A stretch of DNA of 64,000 bases from Hylemonella sp. (GTDB taxonomy: Bacteria > Pseudomonadota > Gammaproteobacteria > Burkholderiales > Burkholderiaceae_C). Under the pieces are notes generated by a model. The model saw only the letters and a program-made list of their open reading frames with translations. It ran no database searches and was not told the origin of the DNA. A program made the translations under genes and the position numbers. Shown here in pieces: positions 12,548 to 22,475 of the stretch (the first letter of the stretch is position 1; every line of letters begins with the position of its first letter). The stretch is taken from the NCBI RefSeq assembly GCF_027532185.1, contig NZ_JAPZSV010000002.1, forward strand, positions 434,001 to 498,000, written 5' to 3'.

Positions 12548-14838
12548 CAGAAAGAGGTCCCAATCTGGAATTGCAGAAATTGCATTCTATCGCCTTCGAA
12601 TTTGCGGATGGGGCGTGCAAAGGCGAGTCGCAAGGGGCCCATGGGGGAGATCCAGCTGATGCCGACCCCACCGGCTGCGCGGAAGGTGGATGCGTCGATC
12701 GACTCATCCGGCCCGAAAACGTTACCGGTGTCGATGAAACTGTAAAGACGCAGGGTACGGTCGTTGCCGGCGCCCGGGAAAGGCGCCTGCAGCTCGAAGT
12801 TGAAGAAGACGCGTTTGGGGCCGCCGTAGCTCAGGTTGGTGGCGGGGTCACGCGGCCCCAGGCTGCCCGCCTCAAACCCGCGCAAGGAGCCCAGGCCTCC
12901 GCCGTAGAAGTTCTTGAACAGAGGATACGTCCGTTCGCCGATGGCCTTGCCCAGACCCAGCTCACCGTTGAACGCAAAGGTGTACTGCTTGGTCAGCGGG
13001 AAGTAGTGCTGATACTGGTAGGTGCTGCGAACATAGCGCACCTCCCCCACCGCGCTCCACTCCGCTGTCAGACGCTGGAAGTTGCCGCTGGTCGGCACCA
13101 GCGCACTGTCGCGGTTGTCGCGCCCCCAGCCCACCGTCAGAGGATAGGCCGTGCTCGTGAAGCCGAACTGGTCGGCATAGGTTTGGTAGACCGTGGGCAG
13201 GAAGGTCCCGGGCACGATGGTGGTTCGCTCGATACCGCCCCCCAGGTAGATGGTGTCGCGCTCGGTGACCGGGACACCGAAGCGCAGGCTGGAGCCCGTG
13301 GTCTCCAGGGCATAGCTGTCCGTACTCAGGTAGGGCCGTGCGACCCGATGGTAGACGTCCAGCGTACGCGACACGCCATCCTGGGTGAAATAAGGGTCGG
13401 TCGTGCTCAGCACGATGACGCGATTGATCCTGCTGGTATTGATCTGGATGCCCAGCGAGTTGCCGCTGCCGAACGCGTTCTGCTGGTTGATACCGAACTG
13501 CAGCCCCAGACCTTCATTGCTGGAGAAACCCGCCCCCAGGGTCAGGCTACCGGTCGGCCGCTCCTTGACCTGCAGGTTCAGGTCCACCTGGTCGGCCGTG
13601 CCCGGCACCTCGCTGGTCTCCACGTTGACCTGCTCGAAGTAGCCCAGCCGGTCGACCCGGTTGCGCGACAGCGTGATCCTGTCGCTGTCGTACCAGGACG
13701 ACTCGTATTGCCGAAACTCGCGCCGGATCACCTCGTCGCGCGTACGGTTGTTGCCCGCGATGTTCACGCGCCGTACATAGGCGCGGCGCGAGGGCTCGGC
13801 CTGCAGGACCAGGGTCACGCGGTTGGTCGTGCGGTCGATTTCGGGCACGGGTTGGACGCGCGCGAAGGCGTAGCCGAAACGGCCGAAGTATTCGGTGAAG
13901 GCCTTGACCGTCGCCGCCACCTGGTCGGCGTTGTAGGCCTCGCCTGGACGGATGCTGACCAGCGCCTTGAACTCCTCGTCACGGTCCAGGTAGTTGCCCG
14001 CCAATCGTACCGCCGAGACCACGAAGCGCTCACCCTCGGTCACATTCACGGTGATCGTCATGTCCTGCTTGTTGGGCGACATAGCCACCTGGGTCGAGTC
14101 GATACGGAACTCCAGATAGCCACGGGCCAGGTAGTAGGACCGCAAGGTCTCCAGATCGGCGTTGAGCTTGGCACGCGAGTAGCGGTCGGACTTGGTGTAC
14201 CAGCTCATCCAGTTGCCCGTGTCGAGCTCGAACAGGTTGCGCAAGGTCGACTCCGAGTAGACGGTGTTGCCGACAATGCGGATCTCGCTGATCTTGGCCG
14301 GCTCGCCTTCGCTCACGGTGAAAGCCAGGCTGACGCGGTTGCGCTCGACCGGCGTCACGGTGGTCACCACCTCGGCCGCGTAGAGGCTCTTGTTGATGTA
14401 CTGACGCTTGAGCTCCTGCTCGGCGCGATCCAGCAAGGCCTTGTCGAAAGGCCGCCCCTCGGCCAGACCGATGTCCTTGAGCGCCTTGGCAAGCGCCGTC
14501 TTGTCGAACTCGCGGGTGCCGATGAACTCCAGGCTGGCCACACTGGGCCGCTCCTGCACCACAACCACGAGCACATCGTCCTTGACCTCCAGGCGCACAT
14601 CGGTGAACAAACCCAGGGCGAAGAGCGCACGGATCGAGGCGGTGCCCTTCTCGTCGTTGTAGGTGTCGCCCACGCGCAGCGGCAACGAGGCGAAGACCGT
14701 ACCTGGCTCCACGCGCTGCAGGCCTTCGACCTGGATGTCACGGATCTTGAAAGGGTCAGCGCCCCAGGCCACCTGCGCAGCCAGCAGCATGGCGGCCGCC
14801 AGAGCAGAGGCGCGCAGGCTAAAACGTTTGAAATGCAT
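12547..14838 (-). CDS. bamA: Outer membrane protein assembly factor BamA
   Basis: Omp85 core subunit of the BAM complex, inserting beta-barrels into the outer membrane. At 763 residues it has a signal peptide (about 1-26, AAQVAWGA-DPF), five POTRA domains (about 30-420) and a C-terminal 16-strand barrel ending in the expected Phe (FQIGTSF). The conserved GGLGSLRGFEAGSLGPRD block carries the substrate-interacting VRGF/Y-like motif as LRGF. It lies between rseP and skp, the usual proteobacterial order. Confidence 0.98.
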   Translation of the reverse strand: MHFKRFSLRASALAAAMLLAAQVAWGADPFKIRDIQVEGLQRVEPGTVFASLPLRVGDTYNDEKGTASIRALFALGLFTDVRLEVKDDVLVVVVQERPSVASLEFIGTREFDKTALAKALKDIGLAEGRPFDKALLDRAEQELKRQYINKSLYAAEVVTTVTPVERNRVSLAFTVSEGEPAKISEIRIVGNTVYSESTLRNLFELDTGNWMSWYTKSDRYSRAKLNADLETLRSYYLARGYLEFRIDSTQVAMSPNKQDMTITVNVTEGERFVVSAVRLAGNYLDRDEEFKALVSIRPGEAYNADQVAATVKAFTEYFGRFGYAFARVQPVPEIDRTTNRVTLVLQAEPSRRAYVRRVNIAGNNRTRDEVIRREFRQYESSWYDSDRITLSRNRVDRLGYFEQVNVETSEVPGTADQVDLNLQVKERPTGSLTLGAGFSSNEGLGLQFGINQQNAFGSGNSLGIQINTSRINRVIVLSTTDPYFTQDGVSRTLDVYHRVARPYLSTDSYALETTGSSLRFGVPVTERDTIYLGGGIERTTIVPGTFLPTVYQTYADQFGFTSTAYPLTVGWGRDNRDSALVPTSGNFQRLTAEWSAVGEVRYVRSTYQYQHYFPLTKQYTFAFNGELGLGKAIGERTYPLFKNFYGGGLGSLRGFEAGSLGPRDPATNLSYGGPKRVFFNFELQAPFPGAGNDRTLRLYSFIDTGNVFGPDESIDASTFRAAGGVGISWISPMGPLRLAFARPIRKFEGDRMQFLQFQIGTSF

Positions 14839-14884
14839 CGATCAACTTGAAATGCGGCCAGGCCGGGCCGGATGGAACAGCCGC

Positions 14885-16246
14885 TCAGCCCAGGAGACGG
14901 GTAACGTCATTGAAGAGTGCGATGGACATCATGAGCGCCAGCACGACCACACCGGCGCGTTGCAGGCGCTCCAGCCAGGCTTCCGAGACGGGCCGGCCGG
15001 TGACACCCTCCCAAAGATAATACATCAGGTGTCCACCATCGAGGACGGGCAGCGGCAACAGGTTGAGCACGCCTAGGCTCACACTGATGAGCGCGAGAAA
15101 CACGAGGTAGGACGTCAGCCCCAGGCTGGCCGAGCGCCCCGCATAGTCGGCAATCGTCAACGGCCCGCTGAGGTTCTTGAGCGAGGCTTCGCCCACCACC
15201 ATGCGCCCCAGGGTACGCAGGGTCAGCACCGAGACCTCCCAGGTCTTGACCACGCCCTGCCAGATGCCGTCCAGCGGACCGTACTGCACGGTGACCATCT
15301 CGGGCGGCACGCCCACATAGGCGCCGATGCGCCCGATCAGTGCCCCGCCCTGCTCCACCACGTCGGGCTGGACGTCGAGCGCCAGCACCCGTCCCTCGCG
15401 CTCGATGCGCCAGACCGCCGTCACGGCCTGTCCATCCCGCACCGACTGGCGGATGAGGGCGCGCAGCTGGCGGCCGTCAGACACGGTCGTCCCGCCTGCC
15501 GTCAGCACCAGATCACCCGGCCGCAGTCCCGCGCGCTCGGCAGCGCCTCCCGCGCTGATCTCCCCGATCTCGGGCCGGCTCAGCGGTGCGACGATGCCGA
15601 TCCGCTCCAGCAGGCTGGCGTCGGCGTCACGCGCATCCATCGCCGCCAGCGGCAACAGGCGCTCGGTCTCGCCACGCCCGCCCGGTCCGGCCAGCACCAG
15701 GCGCACATCGCGCCCCTCGAGCGCTCCACGCGTCAGCAGCCAGCGCAAATCCTCGAAAGCCACCATCTCCTGCGGCTCCTGGCCTTCGAAGCCGGCACGC
15801 AACACTCTCTCACCTCCCGTGAAACCGGCGCGCTCGGCCACCGACTCGGCTGCCGGCGGGCCCAACAGCGGGGCGGCCATCTGTACCCCGCCCCAGTTGA
15901 CCGCGGCGTAAAGCAGCACCGCAAGCAGCAGATTGGCCAGCGGCCCGGCCGCCACGATGAGCGCGCGGGAACGCAGCGGCTGGGTGTTGAAGGCCAGATG
16001 GCGTTCGGCCGGATCCACCGGACCTTCGCGCTCGTCGAGCATGCGCACATAGCCGCCGAGGGGAAAAGCCGCCAACACGAACTCGGTCGGCGAACCCTTG
16101 GGCTGCCAGCGCAGCAAGGTGTGGCCGAAGCCGATCGAAAAACGCAACACCTTGACGCCACAGGCCACGGCCATACGGTAATGGCCATACTCATGGATGG
16201 CGATCAACAGGCTCAGGGCCACGATGAAAGCAACAACCGTCAACAT
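14885..16246 (-). CDS. rseP: Site-2 intramembrane zinc protease RseP
   Basis: Inner-membrane metalloprotease that cleaves the anti-sigma factor RseA and clears remnant signal peptides. The 453 residues carry the HExxH zinc motif in the first helix (H18 E19 Y20 G21 H22), two PDZ domains in the periplasmic middle (about 115-290; GAAERAGLRPGDLVLTAGG is clear) and the second zinc ligand region NLLPLPVLDGGHL. ATG is preceded by AGGAG. It sits between dxr and bamA. Confidence 0.96.
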   Translation of the reverse strand: MLTVVAFIVALSLLIAIHEYGHYRMAVACGVKVLRFSIGFGHTLLRWQPKGSPTEFVLAAFPLGGYVRMLDEREGPVDPAERHLAFNTQPLRSRALIVAAGPLANLLLAVLLYAAVNWGGVQMAAPLLGPPAAESVAERAGFTGGERVLRAGFEGQEPQEMVAFEDLRWLLTRGALEGRDVRLVLAGPGGRGETERLLPLAAMDARDADASLLERIGIVAPLSRPEIGEISAGGAAERAGLRPGDLVLTAGGTTVSDGRQLRALIRQSVRDGQAVTAVWRIEREGRVLALDVQPDVVEQGGALIGRIGAYVGVPPEMVTVQYGPLDGIWQGVVKTWEVSVLTLRTLGRMVVGEASLKNLSGPLTIADYAGRSASLGLTSYLVFLALISVSLGVLNLLPLPVLDGGHLMYYLWEGVTGRPVSEAWLERLQRAGVVVLALMMSIALFNDVTRLLG

Positions 16247-16258
16247 GTGATCTCCTGG

Positions 16259-17464
16259 TCAGGTAGCCAGGGCCTGTACGGACTGGGTGGCCACGGCGCG
16301 CGACTGCGCATCCAGGGCCAACAAGTCCTCCAAAGAACCCGGCGCTGCGGGTGTGATCGCTTCCAGGGTCCGCAAGTTCACGGCATGGATCTGGTCGAAG
16401 CGGATGCGTCGCTCCAGGAAGGAGGCTACCGCCACCTCGTTGGCCGCATTGAGCACGGCCGTGGTACCAGACGGGCCGCGCAAGGCCTCCCAGGCCAGCT
16501 GCAGGCCCGCATAGCGTTGCGCATGGCCGGGTGCATCGAGAGCCTCAAAAGTCATGGCCGCCAGCGCATGGAAATCCAGTGGCGCGGCGCCCGAGGCCAT
16601 GCGCTCCGGCCAGGACAGGCCATAGGCGATGGGCACACGCATGTCCGGCGTACCCAGCTGGGCCACCACCGAATGGTCGCTGTATTGCACCATGGAATGG
16701 ATCACGCTCTGCGGATGGATCACCACCTCCAGCCGCTCCGGCGGCAGGCCGAAGAGGAAACGCGCCTCAATCACCTCGAGCGCCTTGTTCATCATGGTCG
16801 CCGAGTCCACCGAGATCTTGCGGCCCATCACCCAGTTCGGGTGGGCACAGGCCTGCTCGGGCGTCACGTCCCGCAGGGTCTGCGGATCACGGGTACGGAA
16901 AGGCCCGCCCGAGGCGGTGAGGATGATCTTGTCGACGCGCTGGCTCCAGGTATCCGGATCCTCGGGCAGGGACTGAAAGATGGCCGAATGCTCGCTGTCG
17001 ATGGGCAGCAGCGTGGCGCCGCCGGCGCGCACCGTCTGCATGAAGTAGTCCCCCCCCACCACCAGGGCCTCCTTGTTGGCCAGCAGCAGGCGCTTGCCCG
17101 CGCGCGCCGCGGCGAGACAGGGCGCCAGACCGGCAGCGCCGACGATGGCGGCCATCACGGCGTCGACCTCCGAGTCGGCCGCGATCTCGGCCAAGGCTGC
17201 GGCCCCCCCCAGGACCTGGGTGGCCGAGCCCGCGGCCTTGAGGCGCACCGCCAGCTCGGCCGCGTGAACCTCGCTCGCCATGACGGCGTAACGGGGGTGG
17301 AACTGCAGGCACTGCTGCGCCAGCAGATCGACCTGGGTCGATGCCGTCAGGGCATAGGCCTCGAAACGCTGCGGGTGGCGGGCCAACACATCCAGCGTGC
17401 TGGTCCCGATCGAGCCGGTGGAGCCGAGGATGGCCACACGTTGGCGTTGCGCTTGCGCTTTCAT
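16259..17464 (-). CDS. dxr: 1-deoxy-D-xylulose 5-phosphate reductoisomerase
   Basis: Second committed enzyme of the non-mevalonate isoprenoid pathway: DXP + NADPH to 2-C-methyl-D-erythritol 4-phosphate. The 401-residue protein has the N-terminal NADPH motif LGSTGSIGTSTLDVL, the LLANKEALVVGG block and the metal/substrate loop in PIDSEHSAIFQ and TASGGPFR. It lies between cdsA and rseP with short spacers. Its product feeds UppS, encoded two genes upstream. Confidence 0.98.
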   Translation of the reverse strand: MKAQAQRQRVAILGSTGSIGTSTLDVLARHPQRFEAYALTASTQVDLLAQQCLQFHPRYAVMASEVHAAELAVRLKAAGSATQVLGGAAALAEIAADSEVDAVMAAIVGAAGLAPCLAAARAGKRLLLANKEALVVGGDYFMQTVRAGGATLLPIDSEHSAIFQSLPEDPDTWSQRVDKIILTASGGPFRTRDPQTLRDVTPEQACAHPNWVMGRKISVDSATMMNKALEVIEARFLFGLPPERLEVVIHPQSVIHSMVQYSDHSVVAQLGTPDMRVPIAYGLSWPERMASGAAPLDFHALAAMTFEALDAPGHAQRYAGLQLAWEALRGPSGTTAVLNAANEVAVASFLERRIRFDQIHAVNLRTLEAITPAAPGSLEDLLALDAQSRAVATQSVQALAT

Positions 17465-17469
17465 GCGAC

Positions 17470-18324
17470 TCAGGCCGTCAGGCTGTAGAGCATCATGGCC
17501 AGCGGCAGCGTGGGCAGCAGCGCATCCACCCGGTCGAGCACACCCCCGTGGCCAGGCAGCAGACCGCTGCTGTCCTTCATGCCCGCGCTGCGCTTGACCA
17601 GGGATTCGACCAGATCACCCACCACGCTCATGACTGTGAGAAAGAGCACGGCCGGCAACAGCAGCCACCAGCCGGCCTGCGCGAGCAGGTGACCGTAGAG
17701 GCTGGGCGGCGGCAGCACGTCCGCGCGCTCCAGCGCCAGCCAGGCGAAGGCCAGCACGAACACACCCACCATGCCGCCCCAGACGCCCTCCCAGCTCTTG
17801 CCGGGGCTGATGGCCGGGGCCAGCTTGCCACGGCTGTAGCGGCCGCCCAGGGCCTTCCCGGCAAAATAGGCGGCCACATCGGCCATCCAGACCAGCAGCA
17901 GCACGGAGAGCAGGAAGGTGATACCGATCTCGCGCGCCTGCACCACGGCCAGCCAGGTCAGCCACAGGGCCGCCCAGCCACCGAGCAGACGCAGCACACG
18001 CGGCCGCTCGCCCCAGCGGGCGACGCCGGCCTTGAGCAGCGCAGCACCGACCAGCACCCAGGCGCCACCGGCCAGGGTCCACAAGAGGCTCAGGCGGCGG
18101 TCCAGCAGGCCCAGGTCCCAGGCCATGACGCAGGCCACGAGGGCGCCGAATCCGCCCAGCACGCTGCCATAGGGCCCCAGACCGTTGAGTCGCCCCCACT
18201 CCCAGGCACCCGCGGCGATCAGCGCCAGGGCCATCAGTCGCCAATACAGGGTGTCGTGATGGAACAGGGCCGGCAGCAGGAACAGCAGCAGGACGAGGGC
18301 GGTGATGATGCGCTGCTTGAGCAT
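17470..18324 (-). CDS. cdsA: Phosphatidate cytidylyltransferase
   Basis: Makes CDP-diacylglycerol from phosphatidate and CTP, the branch point for all membrane phospholipids. The 284 residues form a polytopic membrane protein (about eight hydrophobic helices) with the C-terminal signature region SRGKLAPAISPGKSWEG and VGDLVESLVKRSAGMKDSSG, including the conserved acidic and Lys-Asp-Ser cluster. It is 11 nt downstream of uppS and 5 nt upstream of dxr. Confidence 0.96.
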   Translation of the reverse strand: MLKQRIITALVLLLFLLPALFHHDTLYWRLMALALIAAGAWEWGRLNGLGPYGSVLGGFGALVACVMAWDLGLLDRRLSLLWTLAGGAWVLVGAALLKAGVARWGERPRVLRLLGGWAALWLTWLAVVQAREIGITFLLSVLLLVWMADVAAYFAGKALGGRYSRGKLAPAISPGKSWEGVWGGMVGVFVLAFAWLALERADVLPPPSLYGHLLAQAGWWLLLPAVLFLTVMSVVGDLVESLVKRSAGMKDSSGLLPGHGGVLDRVDALLPTLPLAMMLYSLTA

Positions 18325-18335
18325 GAAGGGAATCC

Positions 18336-19073
18336 TCAGGCGGCCTTCTGATCTGCCGCCATGCCCAGCTGTTCGGAGGTCTGGCCGTAGCGGCGTTCAC
18401 GCCGGGCGTATTCGGAAATGGCGTGGTCCAGCTCAGCCTCGTCGAAATCGGGCCAGAGCCTCTCGCTGAAATAGAGTTCGGCATAGGCCGCCTGCCAGAG
18501 CAGGAAGTTGCTCAGGCGCAGCTCACCGCCGGTGCGAATGATCAGGTCGGGGTCCGGCACATGGGCCAGGGCCATGGCCTGGTGCAGGGAGAGTTCGGTG
18601 ATGGGCTGGCCCTGGGCTGCGAGCCGGGCCGCGGCCTGCGCGACATCCCAGCGACCGCCGTAATTGAAACAGACGTTGAGCACCAGACGCCGGTTGCCGG
18701 CGGTGGCGGCCTCGGCCTGGTCCAACCCGGTACGCACCTTGTCCGACAGCCCGGCGCGCTCGCCGACAAAATGCACCTGCACCTGGTCGGCCTGCAGCTG
18801 CGGCATCTCCTTGGCGAGGGCGGTGACCAGCAACTCCATCAGGCCCGAGACCTCATCGGCCGGGCGGTTCCAGTTTTCGGAAGAGAAGGCGAAGACAGTC
18901 AGCACGGCCACGCCGCGGTCCAGACAGGCGCGGATGCAGCGGCGCAGGCTTTCCATGCCCTGGCGATGGCCCGCCAGACGCGGCAGGAAACGCCGGGTGG
19001 CCCAGCGACCGTTGCCATCCATGACGATGGCGATGTGCTGCGGCGTGCCACCGGGTGATGTGACGGCGCTCAT
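18336..19073 (-). CDS. uppS: Isoprenyl transferase / undecaprenyl diphosphate synthase
   Basis: cis-Prenyltransferase that makes the C55 lipid carrier for peptidoglycan and O-antigen. The start is set at ATG 19073 (MSAVTSPGGTPQHIAIVMDGNG); a longer upstream frame would run through the intergenic repeat. The 245 residues include D19 in the MDGNGRWA substrate motif, the RxG block around HRQGMESLRR, SSENWNRPADEV, and the C-terminal DLIIRTGGELRLSNFLLWQ. It is followed by cdsA and dxr. Confidence 0.96.
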   Translation of the reverse strand: MSAVTSPGGTPQHIAIVMDGNGRWATRRFLPRLAGHRQGMESLRRCIRACLDRGVAVLTVFAFSSENWNRPADEVSGLMELLVTALAKEMPQLQADQVQVHFVGERAGLSDKVRTGLDQAEAATAGNRRLVLNVCFNYGGRWDVAQAAARLAAQGQPITELSLHQAMALAHVPDPDLIIRTGGELRLSNFLLWQAAYAELYFSERLWPDFDEAELDHAISEYARRERRYGQTSEQLGMAADQKAA

Positions 19074-19094
19074 ATCAACGGTACCAGCGCCGCC

Positions 19095-19160
19095 GGGCCG
19101 CCCCAAGGCGCGAGGGCCCCCTCGGGGAGCAGCGCAGCACACGGCGTGGCAAGCGTGGGG
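19095..19160. repeat. REP-like GC-rich intergenic repeat between frr and uppS
   Basis: The 92-nt spacer contains GGGCCGCCCCAAGG (19095-19108), then a CCCCCTCGGGG core (19117-19127) and a tail reading GCAAGCGTGGGGGT. The first two blocks recur with small changes at 36631-36660. Short palindromic units of this type are common between genes in Comamonadaceae-like genomes; that is a recollection, not checked here. Confidence 0.45.
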
Positions 19161-19165
19161 GTCAT

Positions 19166-19726
19166 TCAGACCGCCATCACTTCCTGTTCCTTGGCCGCGA
19201 CCAGCTGGTCGATGGTGGCCACGTGCTTGTCGGTCAACTTCTGGATGTCGGCCTCGGAGCGCTTCTGCTCGTCCTCGGATGCGGCCTTGTCCTTGACCAG
19301 CTTCTTGACCGCCTCGTTGGCGTCGCGGCGCAGGTTACGCACGGCGATCTTGGCGTTTTCACCCTCCGTGCGCACGAGCTTGGTCATCTCCTTGCGGCGC
19401 TCCTCGCTCATGGGCGGCATGGGCACGCGGATCAGGTCGCCCATGGCGGCAGGGTTCAGACCCAGATCGCTCTCGCGAATGGCCTTCTCGATCTTGGCCC
19501 CCATGCCCTTTTCCCAGGGCTGTACGCTGATCGTGCGCGCGTCGAGCAGGGCCACGTTGGCCACCTGGCTCAGCGGCACCATGGAGCCGTAGTACTCGAC
19601 CTGCACGGCGTCGAGCAGCGAGGGATTGGCGCGCCCGGTGCGGATCTTCGAAAGATGGTTCTTCAGGGCCTCGATGGACTGGTCCATCTTGGTTTCCATG
19701 GTTTTCTTGATATCGGCGATCGTCAT
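19166..19726 (-). CDS. frr: Ribosome recycling factor
   Basis: Splits post-termination ribosomes together with EF-G. The 186-residue length is canonical, with the three-helix-bundle sequence [23 protein letters not shown] and the conserved C-terminal region [15 protein letters not shown] followed by [17 protein letters not shown]. It lies 30 nt after pyrH. The order rpsB-tsf-pyrH-frr is nearly universal. Confidence 0.98.
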   Translation of the reverse strand: MTIADIKKTMETKMDQSIEALKNHLSKIRTGRANPSLLDAVQVEYYGSMVPLSQVANVALLDARTISVQPWEKGMGAKIEKAIRESDLGLNPAAMGDLIRVPMPPMSEERRKEMTKLVRTEGENAKIAVRNLRRDANEAVKKLVKDKAASEDEQKRSEADIQKLTDKHVATIDQLVAAKEQEVMAV

Positions 19727-19756
19727 GTTGTCCTCCTAGGGGCTTGCCGTCCGCAC

Positions 19757-20479
19757 TCAGGCGTAGACCAGCGTACCCTCGTCCTCACCCAGCACCACGC
19801 GCTTGAGCGCGCCGTGCTTGAAAATCGAAAACACCTTGATCGGCAGCTTCTGGTCGCGGCACAGCGCAAAAGCCGTGGCGTCCATGATGCCCAGGTTCTT
19901 CTGGATGGCTTCGTCAAACGAAATCTTGGCGTAACGCGTCGCTGTCTTGTCCTTGTTCGGGTCGGCACTGTAGACGCCATCCACCTTGGTGGCCTTGAGC
20001 ACCATCTCGGCCCCGATCTCGGCGCCGCGCAGCGCGGCCGCCGTGTCGGTGGTGAAGAAGGGGTTGCCCGTGCCCGCCGCGAAGATCACGACCTTGCCCT
20101 CTTCGAGGTACTGGAGGGCCTTGGGGCGCACATAGGGCTCGACCACCTGCTCGATGGCGATGGCCGACATCACGCGGGCCGTCAGGCCGGCCTTGTTCAT
20201 GGTGTCGGCCAGGGCCAGGGCGTTCATCACGGTGGCGAGCATGCCCATGTAGTCAGCCGTGGCACGGTCCATGCCGACCGAACCGCCGGCCACGCCACGG
20301 AAGATGTTGCCACCACCGATGACCACCGCCACCTCGACGCCCAGGCGGGTGACCTCGGCCACCTCCTGCACCATGCGCTGGATGGTCGCGTGGTTGATGC
20401 CGAAGGCATCATCGCCCATCAACGCCTCCCCGGACAGCTTCAGCAGAATACGCTTGTGGGCTGGCTTGGGGTCGGGCAT
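19757..20479 (-). CDS. pyrH: UMP kinase
   Basis: Hexameric bacterial UMP kinase (amino-acid-kinase fold), producing UDP and allosterically controlled by GTP and UTP. The 240 residues begin [15 protein letters not shown] and show the GGGNIFRG motif, the D-rich acceptor region [20 protein letters not shown] and [19 protein letters not shown]. It is separated from tsf by 95 nt containing a long GC hairpin. Confidence 0.98.
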   Translation of the reverse strand: MPDPKPAHKRILLKLSGEALMGDDAFGINHATIQRMVQEVAEVTRLGVEVAVVIGGGNIFRGVAGGSVGMDRATADYMGMLATVMNALALADTMNKAGLTARVMSAIAIEQVVEPYVRPKALQYLEEGKVVIFAAGTGNPFFTTDTAAALRGAEIGAEMVLKATKVDGVYSADPNKDKTATRYAKISFDEAIQKNLGIMDATAFALCRDQKLPIKVFSIFKHGALKRVVLGEDEGTLVYA

Positions 20480-20535
20480 GAAAAGCTCCTGGCGGGGTTC
20501 GGTGTTCTGGGAGATGCGCCGAATTTACAGGATTT

Positions 20536-20563
20536 CCCCGGCCGCTCGGCAGGACGGCCGGGG
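20536..20563. terminator. 9-bp GC stem-loop in the tsf-pyrH spacer
   Basis: CCCCGGCCG (20536-20544) pairs perfectly with CGGCCGGGG (20555-20563) around a 10-nt loop. No T-run follows on the transcribed strand, so it is not a standard intrinsic terminator. It may slow polymerase, protect the upstream rpsB-tsf mRNA end or serve as a processing site. Confidence 0.5.
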
Positions 20564-20574
20564 ATGGCGCGCGA

Positions 20575-21468
20575 TCAGCCGGCCTTCTGGGCAGCAGCCA
20601 CCTGGGCAGCCACCTCGGCGGCGAAGTCGTCGACCTTCTTCTCGATACCCTCGCCCACGACGTAGAGGGTGAAGCCCTTGACGGTGGTGTTGGCGGCCTT
20701 GAGCATCTGCTCGACGGTCTGCTTGTCGTTCTTCACGAAGGGCTGGTTGAACAGCGACACTTCCTTGAGGTACTTCTGCACCGAGCCTTCGATCATCTTG
20801 GCGGCGATGTCGGCCGGCTTGCCAGACTCGGCAGCCTTGGCGGTGGCCACCGAACGCTCGCGCTCGATCAGCTCGGCCGGCACGTCGGCACTGGTCAGGG
20901 CCACGGGCTTCATGGCAGCCACGTGCATGGCCACATCCTTGGCCGCGGTCTCGTCACCCTCGTACTCGACGACCACGCCGATGCGCGTGCCGTGCAGGTA
21001 GGTGGCCAGCTTGGTGCCCGAAGCGAAGCGTTTGAAGCGACGGAAGCTCATGTTCTCGCCAATCTTGCCGATCAGACCCTTGCGCACCTCCTCCAGCGTG
21101 GGGCCGAAACCGTCCTGGCTGTAGGGCAGCGCACCCAGAGCGGCCACGTCGGCCGGGTTGTGCTCGGCAATCAGCTTGGCCGCGGCCTGGGCCAGGGCGA
21201 GGAAGCTGTCGTTCTTGGTCACGAAGTCGGTTTCGCAATTGACTTCGATCAGGGCCCCGGCATTGCCGCTGGCAGCGGTGGCGACCACGCCTTCGGCGGT
21301 CACGCGGGACGCGGCCTTGCCGGCCTTGGTGCCCAGCTTGACGCGCAGCACTTCCTCGGCCTTGGCCATGTCGCCGTCGGCTTCGGTCAGGGCCTTCTTG
21401 CACTCCATCATGGGGGCGTCGGTCTTGGCGCGCAGTTCGGCGACCATGCTTGCGGTGATTGCAGCCAT
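20575..21468 (-). CDS. tsf: Elongation factor Ts
   Basis: Guanine-nucleotide exchange factor for EF-Tu. The 297 residues include the N-terminal UBA-like helix region ([24 protein letters not shown]), the core [13 protein letters not shown] containing the conserved TDFV motif that interacts with EF-Tu, and [13 protein letters not shown]. It follows rpsB after 88 nt that carry a strong terminator-like hairpin. Confidence 0.98.
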   Translation of the reverse strand: MAAITASMVAELRAKTDAPMMECKKALTEADGDMAKAEEVLRVKLGTKAGKAASRVTAEGVVATAASGNAGALIEVNCETDFVTKNDSFLALAQAAAKLIAEHNPADVAALGALPYSQDGFGPTLEEVRKGLIGKIGENMSFRRFKRFASGTKLATYLHGTRIGVVVEYEGDETAAKDVAMHVAAMKPVALTSADVPAELIERERSVATAKAAESGKPADIAAKMIEGSVQKYLKEVSLFNQPFVKNDKQTVEQMLKAANTTVKGFTLYVVGEGIEKKVDDFAAEVAAQVAAAQKAG

Positions 21469-21510
21469 CTTGTTACTCCATCATTCAGTTCAGTGGTTCA
21501 GACTCAAGCT

Positions 21511-21540
21511 AAAAAAAAGGGGCACACAGCGCCCCTTTTT
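21511..21540 (-). terminator. Intrinsic terminator/attenuator in rpsB-tsf spacer
   Basis: AAAAAGGGGC (to 21523) and GCCCCTTTTT (21531-21540) form a 10-bp hairpin around 7 nt, and on the minus strand it is followed by eight T residues. As the only obstacle between rpsB and tsf it probably lets only part of the transcripts read into tsf. It is also near-symmetrical and could act on both strands. Confidence 0.8.
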
Positions 21541-21556
21541 GCGGGTCGGAAGGGGA

Positions 21557-22309
21557 TCAGGCGGAAGCTTCGTTCACTTCCACGAACTCGTCGCCGCTCT
21601 CCGAGGACACGGCCTTGACCACGTCTTCCACGGCGTTGGCACGGCCTTCCAGGATGGCGTCGGCGATGCCGCGGGCGTACAGCGTGACGGCCTTGGACGA
21701 ATCGTCGTTGCCCGGGATTACGTAGTCGATGCCCTCGGGGGAGTGGTTGGAGTCCACCACGCCGATCAGCGGAATGCCCAGCTTCTTGGCTTCGGCCACG
21801 GCGATCTTGTGGTAGCCGACGTCGATCACGAAGATGGCGTCCGGCAGGGTGTTCATGTCCTGGATGCCGCCGATGTCCTTCTCGAGCTTCTCGAGCTCAC
21901 GGGCGAACATCAGCTGCTCCTTCTTGCTCATGGCGTCCAGGCCGGCTTCCTGCTGGGCCTTCATGTCCTTGAGACGCTTGAGCGAGGTCTTGACCGTCTT
22001 GAAGTTGGTCAGCATGCCACCCAGCCAGCGCTGGTCGACATAGGGCACGCCGGCGCGCTGGGCTTCAGCGGCGACGATTTCGCGGGCGGTGCGCTTGGTA
22101 CCCACCATCAGGATGGTGCCGCGCTTGGCCGCGAGCTGTTTGGCGAACTTGGCCGCCTCCTGGAACATCGGCAGCGACTTTTCCAGGTTGATGATGTGGA
22201 TCTTGTTGCGATGGCCGAAGATGAAGGGGGCCATCTTGGGGTTCCAGAAGCGGGTCTGGTGACCAAAATGGACACCGGCTTCCAGCATTTGACGCATGGT
22301 CACGGACAT
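21557..22309 (-). CDS. rpsB: 30S ribosomal protein S2
   Basis: Small-subunit protein uS2. The start is ATG 22309 ([22 protein letters not shown]) preceded by GGAG; the longer open frame upstream is leader. The 250 residues contain the family signatures [13 protein letters not shown] and [20 protein letters not shown]. First gene of the rpsB-tsf-pyrH-frr unit, preceded by a long leader. Confidence 0.98.
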   Translation of the reverse strand: MSVTMRQMLEAGVHFGHQTRFWNPKMAPFIFGHRNKIHIINLEKSLPMFQEAAKFAKQLAAKRGTILMVGTKRTAREIVAAEAQRAGVPYVDQRWLGGMLTNFKTVKTSLKRLKDMKAQQEAGLDAMSKKEQLMFARELEKLEKDIGGIQDMNTLPDAIFVIDVGYHKIAVAEAKKLGIPLIGVVDSNHSPEGIDYVIPGNDDSSKAVTLYARGIADAILEGRANAVEDVVKAVSSESGDEFVEVNEASA

Positions 22310-22475
22310 GTGAGTACTCCGAAGGTTGGGTCTAAAATCCGGCCCGAACTGCAACCGATGGTTTCGGCAGCAACACCTGGATGGACCGGTTTGCGATTAA
22401 CTTTGCGGACTGCCTGCGCGGGATGCGCATACCCTTCCAGCAAAGCCCGACGAGTATAACACAGCCCACCTGCCG
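22310..22475 (-). promoter_or_regulatory. rpsB leader and promoter region
   Basis: A minus-strand TATACT hexamer (plus 22453-22458) is the best -10 for rpsB and would give a leader of about 138 nt. S2 represses its own synthesis through the rpsB leader in gammaproteobacteria, and a leader of this length would allow that here. The -35 is not evident. A plus-strand TATAAC at 22455-22460 overlaps it and may serve the divergent amidase gene. Confidence 0.45.

Noticed and set aside
12571-14850. 759-codon plus-strand ORF opposite bamA
   Set aside because: It is an antisense shadow of a complete bamA.
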